Source: an uncultured Clostridium sp.
Lineage (GTDB): Bacteria > Bacillota > Clostridia > Peptostreptococcales > Peptostreptococcaceae
Direction of reading: 5' to 3'
Length of the DNA: 9,020 nucleotides
Assembly (NCBI GenBank): GCA_937944945.1
Contig: CALEBD010000022.1
Span: 1 to 9,020, forward strand
Part shown: positions 1-5,714 of the stretch, one piece after another
How positions within the stretch are numbered: the first letter of the stretch is position 1
How the letters are laid out: each line of letters begins with the position of its first letter
Made by a program: the position numbers and the translations under genes
The notes under the pieces: model-generated
The model's input: only the letters and a program-made list of their open reading frames with translations
What the model was told of the DNA's origin: nothing
Database searches by the model: none

Positions 1-1040
1 AATGGGTCTACTATGTAACTTGTTAAATTAATATGAATTAATCTACAACTATCAAAGGGACCCATTGGTATTTCACCGCAAGGATTTGTCCCGATCATCT
101 TAAATTCTTCATAAACACCATCAGGAGCATAATTATGCATGGTACTTTCAAATATTATTCCAGGTTCTGCAGTATTGTATGCACAATGCATTAGAGTATT
201 CCATAATTTTCTTGCTTTAATCTTTTTCAGATAAACCCTCTTATCAACGGAAAGAGATTCTCCAATACAAAGTAATTTATCGTACTCCATTTCCTCTAGC
301 TGTGATGGATCATAGTTGGCATGTACTGGCCATCTAAGCAAATAATCTTTATCATTGACCACTGCTTTCATGAATTCATCAGTAACCTTCACACTAATGT
401 TAGCACCAGTAACTTTGGTAAGATCTTGTTTCTTAGTGATAAATTCTTCAATATCCGGGTGATTTATATTTATGCTTAACATCAATGCTCCTCTACGACC
501 TCCTTGGGCTACTTCATTGGTAATGTCAGAACATACTTCCATGAAAGAGGCTGCCCCTGTAGATACTTTTGCAGCATTATTTACTTTAGTTCCTCTTGGT
601 CTCAAGTTGGATAGATCATAACCTACACCTCCACGTCTCTTCATAAGTTGAACCTGTTGACTTCTAGTATTCATTATACTAGAATAGCTATCTTCTGGAG
701 ATCCTATTACGAAGCAATTAGATAAAGAAACTAATTTTCCAGTACCTAGTCCAGACATAACTGAACCTCCAGGGATTACATATTTGAAATTCTTGAATAA
801 TTCATATATATCCTCTTCTTTAAGTTCTCTTCTGGTATGTCCATAAGAGGACAGCATTAGCCTATCTTTCTGATTGACGGAAGTATTGTTTATATACTCT
901 TTCTCTATCCTACCAAATTCCTTAGCAAGTCTTCTGTGCATATCATCAGGAGTTCTCTCTCCTTCCATAGCATACTTGTTTTTCCATGTAGAAGCTGCTA
1001 ACTCATCCCCATTAAAGTAATCTAACAAATCATTCTTCAT
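1..1040 (-). CDS. nrdJ: Adenosylcobalamin-dependent (class II) ribonucleotide reductase, N-terminal 346 residues
   Basis: This enzyme reduces ribonucleotides to deoxyribonucleotides in the cytoplasm, using a B12-derived thiyl radical, and supplies dNTPs for phage DNA synthesis. The reading frame is open from an ATG at 1040 to the window edge, so the C-terminus is missing. Visible motifs, in order, are LSNCFVIG (redox Cys109), MKRRGGVGYDLSNLRPRG (133-150), QGGRRGALM (179-187), TGANISVKVTDEFM (211-224), AEPGIIF (291-297) and NPCGEIP (319-325). Cys321 is the expected thiyl-radical cysteine, Glu323 its catalytic partner and Cys332 the second redox cysteine; the 11-residue spacing fits class II enzymes. 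The N-terminal run (DELAAsTWxNKYA, then TPDDMHRRLAKE) resembles Bacteroidota class II enzymes as I remember them. The start overlaps the upstream nuclease gene by 11 nt, which suggests translational coupling. Class assignment is strong but not tested by alignment. Confidence 0.93.
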   Translation of the reverse strand, partial: MKNDLLDYFNGDELAASTWKNKYAMEGERTPDDMHRRLAKEFGRIEKEYINNTSVNQKDRLMLSSYGHTRRELKEEDIYELFKNFKYVIPGGSVMSGLGTGKLVSLSNCFVIGSPEDSYSSIMNTRSQQVQLMKRRGGVGYDLSNLRPRGTKVNNAAKVSTGAASFMEVCSDITNEVAQGGRRGALMLSININHPDIEEFITKKQDLTKVTGANISVKVTDEFMKAVVNDKDYLLRWPVHANYDPSQLEEMEYDKLLCIGESLSVDKRVYLKKIKARKLWNTLMHCAYNTAEPGIIFESTMHNYAPDGVYEEFKMIGTNPCGEIPMGPFDSCRLIHINLTSYIVDP

Positions 1041-2070
1041 TTAACCACTCTGTTATTATATTAGTTTTTGAAATATTCGTAGGATATTCTACATTATGAG
1101 TAGAGTAATAATGGAGCTCCGATACTATCTTACTCCAATGCCTACACAAATATTGTCTATTTCTTCCATAGATATGATCCTCAAATCCGACAGTATCATC
1201 ATATATCCATACAAGAGGCTTTTTATTATATTTATTGATTACTATAAATCTATAATCTAATAATTTATAATTTTTATAAAGTTCATCTTTATCCAGAGCC
1301 TGTCTTATAAGATACCAGTAAAGCTGGGCTTGAATCCAATAGTTCCAATCTATAAAAGATTTATAAAATTCCCATTCATTCTTTCCAGATGTTTTTAAAT
1401 CACAGGGTATAATAAACTTCTCTTTATGATCGACTATGAGTAAGTCGGCCATACATCTCAATGGGATCCTATTCCATTCTCCTTTGAACTTTAATTGATA
1501 AAACCTCTCTATTTCAGGATTAAACGGGTTATTAGGTTCAAAGTACCACTTAGTCATTCTATGTGTTTTCAATACTTCTACACATTCACAGGCACTCATG
1601 TAATCTTTAGTTGATACTAATGTTTTATCTTTGGATAAAAATAATAGAGAGTAATAATCTCTACACTCTTCTTTTATCTTTCTTATTCTATAGGAGGCAT
1701 ACTTAGGATTGGAATAATACCCACAAGATTCTCCTATCTTTGATATAGCATCATCTGGTATTTGCTCTATACTCTTACAAGATTCATGATATGTGTTGAA
1801 TAGCATTTTAGCTATTTGAGCTAGTGAGTCACTAATATTAGGAAGTTCAGCTACCTCATATTTTCTATCGAACTCTTCTTGACCATCTGTAAGAAGAGTA
1901 TCTACCATACTTCCAAATAACAAAGAAGGAGTCTCTATTTTATCATATAGATTGCCTAAACCATTAAATCCTTCTCTATTAAATCTGGCTATAACAGAAT
2001 AAGAATAAGCTGGGTCAGATCTATACTCCTCTTCATTCACTTTCCAAGAAATATCATACAAAGATTTCAT
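1030..2070 (-). CDS. PD-(D/E)XK nuclease, RecE/Cas4-like phage exonuclease
   Basis: A 346-residue predicted DNA nuclease, probably acting on phage DNA ends in recombination or replication. An N-terminal LFGSMVDTLL segment (51-60) matches the G-x-x-[HD] motif at the start of RecB/Cas4/RecE-type folds, with Asp57 replacing the usual His. The core is CMADLLIVD (206-214, Asp209) followed by IPCDLKTSG (221-229, Asp224 and Lys226 as the D-x-K pair). A Gln247-x3-Tyr251 motif lies in WIQAQLYWYL, as in RecB-family exonucleases. The order G..D, D, DxK, QxxxY is diagnostic of the superfamily. It starts 3 nt after the 90-residue gene and ends within the start of the reductase gene. No helicase domain or Cas4-type four-cysteine iron-sulphur cluster is evident. 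The exact role (end resection for single-strand annealing, or repair) is inferred. Confidence 0.8.
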   Translation of the reverse strand: MKSLYDISWKVNEEEYRSDPAYSYSVIARFNREGFNGLGNLYDKIETPSLLFGSMVDTLLTDGQEEFDRKYEVAELPNISDSLAQIAKMLFNTYHESCKSIEQIPDDAISKIGESCGYYSNPKYASYRIRKIKEECRDYYSLLFLSKDKTLVSTKDYMSACECVEVLKTHRMTKWYFEPNNPFNPEIERFYQLKFKGEWNRIPLRCMADLLIVDHKEKFIIPCDLKTSGKNEWEFYKSFIDWNYWIQAQLYWYLIRQALDKDELYKNYKLLDYRFIVINKYNKKPLVWIYDDTVGFEDHIYGRNRQYLCRHWSKIVSELHYYSTHNVEYPTNISKTNIITEWLNEE

Positions 2071-2073
2071 ACC

Positions 2074-2346
2074 TTAATACTCTAAATCACTAGGAAAATC
2101 AAGTTGCATTAAGTACACATCTACCTCAGACTTTAACACATTAAGGCTGTCTAGATCAATCTTTAAATATTCTGGCCTAGGATTTTCTTTCCTTCTGTCC
2201 ATTCGTATCTTATTTATTGCAGAATCTACTAGCTCCTTCAACGAGTAAAAGTCTCTATTATCTAGGAATTTATAGCCTAAATGAATATCCTTTTCAGGAA
2301 GTAAACCAATTAATTTCCTAATTCTATCTACAGGTGTGCTGCTCAT
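2074..2346 (-). CDS. Small conserved-looking phage protein of unknown function (90 aa)
   Basis: Function not recognised. The 90-residue product is charged and mostly helical by eye, with no Cys, no signal peptide and no membrane segment. Its N-terminal half contains LLPEKDIHLGYKFLDNRDF (15-33) followed by SLKELVDSAINKI (35-47), which looks like a compact structured domain and not random coding. The C-terminal half is a second charged helical segment ending SDLEY. It overlaps the 3' end of the upstream endonuclease gene by 23 nt in another frame and is followed after 3 nt by the RecE-like nuclease. It is therefore translated from the same message, and an accessory role to one of the two nucleases is possible but unproven. 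I believe I have seen similar sequences in Bacteroidota phages but cannot confirm that here. Confidence 0.75.
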   Translation of the reverse strand: MSSTPVDRIRKLIGLLPEKDIHLGYKFLDNRDFYSLKELVDSAINKIRMDRRKENPRPEYLKIDLDSLNVLKSEVDVYLMQLDFPSDLEY

Positions 2347-2836
2347 AATTTTTTATAATTTCTATTGCTTGAAGAAGTTGTTTTTTTGTATACACCTCAA
2401 AATATATAGATCTTTCACCGCTCTTTGTGTAGAGCTGGTCCAAGTAATACAAAAACATTTTCTTCTTGATATAAAATACATCATTTTCTATCCCCTTAGC
2501 CTCGATATAGACATTGAGTCCATTATACTTAAAATAGAAGTCCGGAGTATATCTGATGCCTACTATTTTCCCAGTCTTCTGTACTAACATTTTTGAAGGG
2601 CAGTCATTTACTCCTTCTTCAAGTCTTTTGGCTACCTGCTTGTCTGTCTCCTTATCGTAATAAGGGGTTATTGGTTGAAACCCATCCCATAAAGTAAAAG
2701 TCTTAGGCTCATATTGAGGATTGAATCCATGCTGCAGAAGGATATTATAAAACCTCTTCTCCGTAACACTCTTAAAGGTAATGCTACTATCCTTGCAGAC
2801 AGTAGCATTCCTTATCTTTTTATTCGCAATTTTCAT
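2324..2836 (-). CDS. DUF1064-like PD-(D/E)XK endonuclease
   Basis: A 170-residue putative small nuclease related to DUF1064/Holliday-junction-resolvase-like proteins of phages. Evidence is the arrangement SVTEKRFYNILLQHGF (23-38), with Glu26 in the first helix, then YEPKTFTLW (42-50). These are followed by YTPDFYFKYNGLNVYIEAKG (96-115), giving the catalytic Asp99 and the Glu112-x-Lys114 pair of the PD-(D/E)XK fold. The family usually has just this E...D...ExK order in 120-180 residues. Between helix and core is an insertion of about 40 residues (52-92) that is longer than I expect. The start overlaps the upstream stop as ATGA (2833-2836), and the 3' end overlaps the 90-residue gene by 23 nt, so all three are probably translationally coupled. 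The substrate (branched DNA, concatemers or host DNA) cannot be read from sequence. Confidence 0.72.
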   Translation of the reverse strand: MKIANKKIRNATVCKDSSITFKSVTEKRFYNILLQHGFNPQYEPKTFTLWDGFQPITPYYDKETDKQVAKRLEEGVNDCPSKMLVQKTGKIVGIRYTPDFYFKYNGLNVYIEAKGIENDVFYIKKKMFLYYLDQLYTKSGERSIYFEVYTKKQLLQAIEIIKNYEQHTCR

Positions 2837-3381
2837 TTAGGGTCAGGATATTCGTGCTCTAGTATATTTTGAAACTCTTTCAATAATTCAAGAGCAATTA
2901 GGGCTTCTTTGCTAGATCTGAAAGCAGCGAAGTTTTTATAATTCTTGATATATGCTTTGGGTAGGTTATAAATTCTCATACTAGCTATATCTACTATGTA
3001 TATGCTAGGGCTATTACTAATATGATCTTTATAATTAGCATCTAGGTCGATAGCTATTTCCCTTAAGAACATAGTATATAGTGAAGCTGGCCAAATATTA
3101 AGTAAGGTAAAAAGGAATTCCGTAGAATTCTCTTCATCTAGACTAGATTTTTGGAATATTTTATTAAGATAATACTCCGCATCTTTTTCAGATTTAAGGG
3201 GTCCTTTTTCTGGATCTTCTCTCTCTACTATTAAACCTTTTTTAATTAGTTTACTTATACTATTAGGAAGTACAGTAAATTCTTGAATTATAGCAAAGTA
3301 ATCTCCCCTACGTTCTCTTCTTAGAACGTCACCCATCTTTACTTCTTCACCTGCTCTCGTGTAATACTTCTTTGTACTCAT
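2833..3381 (-). CDS. Uncharacterised phage protein (182 aa)
   Basis: Function not recognised. The N-terminus (YYTRAGEEVKMGDVLRRERR, 6-25) has the look of a small beta-rich head, and TVLPNSISKLIKKGLIVERE (36-55) follows and could be a helix-turn-helix-like or helical segment. The middle (60-130) is acidic and helical. The C-terminus ends in a distinctive FAAFRSSKEALIALELLKEF helix (151-170). There is no signal peptide, membrane helix or metal motif. The ATG at 3381 is preceded by a run of nine A residues and no Shine-Dalgarno sequence, an arrangement common in Bacteroidota and their phages. It sits 18 nt after the uracil-DNA glycosylase stop and shares an ATGA overlap with the downstream DUF1064-like nuclease. 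This suggests a role in the same DNA-processing operon, which is inference. Confidence 0.72.
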   Translation of the reverse strand: MSTKKYYTRAGEEVKMGDVLRRERRGDYFAIIQEFTVLPNSISKLIKKGLIVEREDPEKGPLKSEKDAEYYLNKIFQKSSLDEENSTEFLFTLLNIWPASLYTMFLREIAIDLDANYKDHISNSPSIYIVDIASMRIYNLPKAYIKNYKNFAAFRSSKEALIALELLKEFQNILEHEYPDPK

Positions 3382-3399
3382 TGTTTTTTTTTCTTAATG

Positions 3400-3891
3400 T
3401 TAATATTCTTCATACCATTTTATGGAGTATCCATAAATATCATTTAGTTTCTTATCTATTTCAGTAAATAGATAATGAGGCATCTTTATTCTATTTCTTG
3501 CAAAATATGCTGGATGTTCAATTTTCAAGACATGATTAAATTTCTTATTAATATACGGATTAAATGTTTCAGCTTGCTTACCAAATAACACATATACAAT
3601 AGAACATGAGCTTTCTGAAAGATTTTTTAGTAGTTTAGATATGAATGGCCTCCATAACATGACATGAGAGCCTATCTTATTCATCTCTACAGTAAGGGCA
3701 GAATTAATCATCAATATACCCTGTTTGGCCCAATTCTCTAAAGTTTGGTCAAAGATAATATTATTATGTGGAATCTCAAAATTTATTACCGCTTCTTTTA
3801 TTATTTTCAAAGAAGGTGATAAATCCTCTTCAAGAACTTCTTTCTTGTTCCCAAATAATATACCAGTGGCTACTCCTTTCTGGGGATAAGG
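3400..3891 (-). CDS. ung: Uracil-DNA glycosylase, exon 2 (C-terminal 163 residues)
   Basis: This is the second exon of the split family-1 uracil-DNA glycosylase. It begins at codon CCT (Pro63 of the spliced protein), directly 3' of the intron's terminal G. It carries PYPQKGVATGILFGN (63-77), with Phe75 the uracil-stacking residue. It also has LSPSLKIIKE, then NWAKQGILMINSALTVE with Asn125 the uracil-recognition Asn, SHVMLW, and EHPAYFARNR with His188 the catalytic His. These match E. coli Asp64-Phe77-Asn123-His187 in order and spacing. A TTG at 3894-3892 could be mistaken for a start, but a protein starting there would lack the catalytic Asp and the first 60 residues. The leucine-intercalation loop is diverged: HPAYFAR replaces the usual HPSPLSA. 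The gene ends at TAA, 18 nt before the next gene. Confidence 0.93.
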   Translation of the reverse strand, partial: PYPQKGVATGILFGNKKEVLEEDLSPSLKIIKEAVINFEIPHNNIIFDQTLENWAKQGILMINSALTVEMNKIGSHVMLWRPFISKLLKNLSESSCSIVYVLFGKQAETFNPYINKKFNHVLKIEHPAYFARNRIKMPHYLFTEIDKKLNDIYGYSIKWYEEY

Positions 3892-4032
3892 CAATTTGTT
3901 ACCCTAACAGCTCTTTATCTGTTAGTTCTATATGTTACCATATAGTTCGGACTATATCTTCATTGTTTCCAATGCAGGGCACTCGTGTCAGGTTTATTAT
4001 TTGAGCTATTCACCTGTTAGTCTCTGAACCTT
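3892..4032 (-). ncRNA. Group I intron catalytic core, P7/P8/P9 and 3' splice site
   Basis: Read on the minus strand, TTCAGAGACTA (4018-4028) matches the conserved R element and AAGATATAGTCC (3949-3960) matches the conserved S element. Their GACTA and TAGTC parts form P7. Between them lies CATTG-GAAA-CAATG (3961-3974), a perfect P8 hairpin with a GNRA loop directly abutting S, as is usual. CTATATG-GTAA-CATATAG (3928-3945) is a 7-bp P9 hairpin with another GNRA loop. CTAACAG-N8-CTGTTAG (3904-3925) is a further 7-bp hairpin, P9.1/P9.2-like. The intron ends GGGTAACAAATTG at 3892. The combination is diagnostic of a group I ribozyme. The subgroup is not assigned because P3-P6 could not be resolved by eye. 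Confidence 0.92.
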
Positions 4033-4737
4033 CTACATACTTTTATGCTCTTCTGTAGCTTGGCTGCTGATTGACTCATTAAGTTGTTCCAGCAATTCAC
4101 CCTGTTTATCCAGAACCCTTCTTTTACTATAAGTAATTAGTTTATATTGCATGGATGGAATAATATAATCTTTAATTAGTTCTACAAACTTAGGAAAATC
4201 CTTAGCTTGTAGATACATACTATTATCATGTTTGCCTACAGTAAAATGTAAGTCAAATTTATTTAATAATATGTTAGCTAACAAAAGCTGTTCTTCAAGA
4301 GTAAATGAACAAGTAGATAAGATACATGAATTTTTAGTTACATAACCATCATCCATATACCATATAGCCAAACCTAAAGCATCTATATCTTTTACAAATT
4401 CTTCGAAAACTCTTTTATGACCATTAGAATCATAGTATTTTAATCTTATATTTGTAAAGATAGGATGTAATCTAGATTTAAATCTATACCCTACTAATTC
4501 GTGTGAATATCTTTTATTATTTATATGATACTCAACTATAGGAGATACTAAATTATACTTATTTAGTATATTCCATTTATACTCAAGATATTCTTTTTGT
4601 TTTTCAGAATGTGCTATACTAAGACACATATTCTTAGTTTTACTTCCTACTGAACAAAAACATCCATCTCCTAATAAACTTCCTATAAGAAGTTGTTTTA
4701 AGTCATTACCCATTTCTAAATCTTTATGATTCTTCAT
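4033..4737 (-). CDS. LAGLIDADG homing endonuclease within group I intron
   Basis: A 234-residue site-specific DNA endonuclease that would cut intronless copies of the uracil-DNA glycosylase gene and so drive spread of the intron. It may also assist RNA splicing as a maturase, as some family members do. Two LAGLIDADG motifs are visible: LLIGSLLGDG (16-25, acidic residue Asp24) and LGLAIWYMDDG (121-131, Asp129/Asp130). This makes it a monomeric, two-domain enzyme of the IWYMDDG type seen in intron-encoded and free-standing proteins. Basic segments such as YSKRR fit DNA binding. The stop codon TAG lies four bases before the R element of the ribozyme core. The ATG at 4737 has no clear Shine-Dalgarno sequence, and Met9 is an alternative start. 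Both motifs look intact, so the enzyme is probably active. Confidence 0.93.
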   Translation of the reverse strand: MKNHKDLEMGNDLKQLLIGSLLGDGCFCSVGSKTKNMCLSIAHSEKQKEYLEYKWNILNKYNLVSPIVEYHINNKRYSHELVGYRFKSRLHPIFTNIRLKYYDSNGHKRVFEEFVKDIDALGLAIWYMDDGYVTKNSCILSTCSFTLEEQLLLANILLNKFDLHFTVGKHDNSMYLQAKDFPKFVELIKDYIIPSMQYKLITYSKRRVLDKQGELLEQLNESISSQATEEHKSM

Positions 4738-4825
4738 ACTATCAAAATTTTTAATAGTACAAAGATAAGGTATTTGACCTAATATTACAATACTTTAAGT
4801 AAATTATTTATAGTTACTTATTAAA

Positions 4826-5011
4826 ATCCTGCCCTAGAAATACTACTTTCAAATCTTCGAATGGACATAATTTGAAGGCTTTAAATACATCAGTCTGGTT
4901 TGGACATACAGATTTACTTAGATACTCCTTAGATAACACACTCAGTACATGATTAAGCTCTGTTTTATCAATCACTTTAGTCCAACCACCAAAGTACTCT
5001 TCTATTGTCAT
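4826..5011 (-). CDS. ung: Uracil-DNA glycosylase, exon 1 (N-terminal 62 residues)
   Basis: First exon of a family-1 uracil-DNA glycosylase, the base-excision repair enzyme that removes uracil from DNA in the cytoplasm. The ATG at 5011 follows the stop of the 232-residue gene after 2 nt. The exon encodes GGWTKVID near the N-terminus, then CPNQTDVFKAFKLCPFEDLK (36-55) and VVFLGQD (56-62), the first half of the GQDPY water-activating motif, with Asp62 the catalytic residue. Joined to exon 2 it gives 225 residues, close to the 229 of E. coli Ung. Without splicing, the frame runs on for three codons (Phe-Asn-Lys) to TAA at 4814-4816 and would give an inactive 65-residue peptide. Splicing should therefore control enzyme production. 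Uracil-DNA glycosylases are common in crAss-like phages, beside nucleases as here. Confidence 0.93.
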
Positions 5012-5013
5012 CT

Positions 5014-5712
5014 CTATAGTAATAAGTGATTAATATTATTCTCTAAAAGATTGTTTAGAGTTTCGTTTACATCTCTGTCTTTAGGAGGCTGAATAGTTCT
5101 TATAAATTCCTCTGCATTATCTACCTTTATTTTTACTTCATACCTATTTTCATAGTTTTCATCTTTGTATAGAAAAGCAGGGATAATCTTATTAATTATA
5201 TACTTCTCTAACATGCCTGATCTATCTAGAAATATTGTAGGAGATACATGCACTACTATCTTTCCAGTAGGCATAAATCTATGGTCACTAACCCTGCAAC
5301 GTTCATTTACCATTAATAGCATTCTCATATCTTTATCGAATATTACTCCTTTACACCCATAGTATATTTGGCCCTTACAAAATCCTTTATGTAAGAGATG
5401 TGAGCTAGTTAGAGCCTTAATTAATGTGATACTCCCTAAAGCATTATAACTTTTGCTTTCCAAGGCTACTAGAGTCCCTATTCTATTCTTTTTTGAGAGT
5501 ATTTCTCTAGCTATATCTGTATTTGTTCTGTAAAGCACTTGTCTTAATACAGTAGGAACCTCTATCTCTGAACTTGTTTTTATATCAGCCTCAATAATTA
5601 CCTTATATGGATTCATATTATTATTGTCCAAGCGTGCTAGAGAAGTTACTGAATAAGTAGGAACTACTAATAATCCGTGTAGAGTGCTTATATATCTATC
5701 TGAAAAAACCAT
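5014..5712 (-). CDS. Uncharacterised protein coupled to the E1-like gene (232 aa)
   Basis: Function not recognised. The 232-residue product appears soluble, with no signal peptide or membrane helix. The N-terminal half looks beta-rich (LLVVPTYSV, then YKVIIEADI). The middle holds SHLLHKGFCKGQIYYGCKGV (104-123), with Cys112 and Cys120, followed by an apparent structured core: MLLMVNERCRVSDHRFMP (131-148) and GKIVVHVSPTIFL (150-162). The C-terminus is charged and helical. Its start overlaps the stop of the E1/ThiF-like gene as TAATG (5710-5714), so the two proteins are probably made in fixed proportion and may act together. Cys112, Cys120 and Cys139 deserve attention, because a conjugating enzyme, carrier or target-adaptor role would fit the neighbourhood. 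A match to the PRTRC cassette proteins was considered but not seen clearly. Confidence 0.78.
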   Translation of the reverse strand: MVFSDRYISTLHGLLVVPTYSVTSLARLDNNNMNPYKVIIEADIKTSSEIEVPTVLRQVLYRTNTDIAREILSKKNRIGTLVALESKSYNALGSITLIKALTSSHLLHKGFCKGQIYYGCKGVIFDKDMRMLLMVNERCRVSDHRFMPTGKIVVHVSPTIFLDRSGMLEKYIINKIIPAFLYKDENYENRYEVKIKVDNAEEFIRTIQPPKDRDVNETLNNLLENNINHLLL

Positions 5713-5714
5713 TA
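5710..5714 (-). promoter_or_regulatory. TAATG stop-start overlap (translational coupling)
   Basis: The TAA stop of the E1-like gene and the ATG of the 232-residue gene share one base (TAATG on the minus strand). This is a classic reinitiation junction and ties the output of the two genes together. Confidence 0.7.

Larger units (their letters stand above)
3892..4825 (-). mobile_element. Group I self-splicing intron with homing endonuclease, inserted in ung
   Basis: A 934-nt intron splits the uracil-DNA glycosylase exactly after the catalytic Asp codon. Boundaries are set by protein continuity: exon 1 ends ...GGGCAGGAT (Gly-Gln-Asp) and exon 2 starts CCTTATCCC (Pro-Tyr-Pro). They also obey the group I rule that the 5' exon ends in U and the intron ends in G. 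The 3' part has the conserved core (see separate entry). The 5' 88 nt (4738-4825) contain a TAAGTAA/TTACTTA stem near the intron start and a short AGGT/ACCT hairpin (4768-4780). ACCTT (4767-4771) could also pair with AAGGT just after the endonuclease stop (4028-4032), which would put the open reading frame in a P6-like loop. A convincing internal guide sequence for P1 was not found by eye. Confidence 0.93.

Noticed and set aside
1030..2070. Cas4 or another CRISPR-linked nuclease
   Set aside because: No four-cysteine cluster pattern, no other cas genes and no repeat array are visible; the phage RecE-like reading fits better.
2336..2587. Plus-strand open frame of 83 codons
   Set aside because: It lies fully antisense to the DUF1064-like nuclease, is hydrophobic and Ile/Tyr-rich as expected from an AT-rich antisense frame, and no other plus-strand gene exists in the window.
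3904..3925. Hairpin as a rho-independent terminator after the intron
   Set aside because: It is not GC-rich, has no T run on either side, and lies inside the intron next to its 3' splice site, where P9-type hairpins are expected.
3768..4004. Plus-strand open frame of 78 codons
   Set aside because: It crosses ung exon 2 and the ribozyme core on the opposite strand and has no recognisable motif.
4033..4737. Intein or free-standing homing endonuclease instead of an intron-encoded one
   Set aside because: The endonuclease frame is not continuous with either exon and is flanked by stop codons, and clear group I ribozyme elements lie beside it, so it is neither an intein nor a simple insertion.
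3400..5011. Two independent short genes (a 65-residue and a 164-residue protein) or a broken ung pseudogene
   Set aside because: The two pieces join in frame at the exact point where a group I intron with correct U/G boundaries lies, and no other lesion is present. An intact split gene explains the data better.
5165..5362. Plus-strand open frame of 65 codons
   Set aside because: It is antisense to the 232-residue gene and has no features of a real gene.
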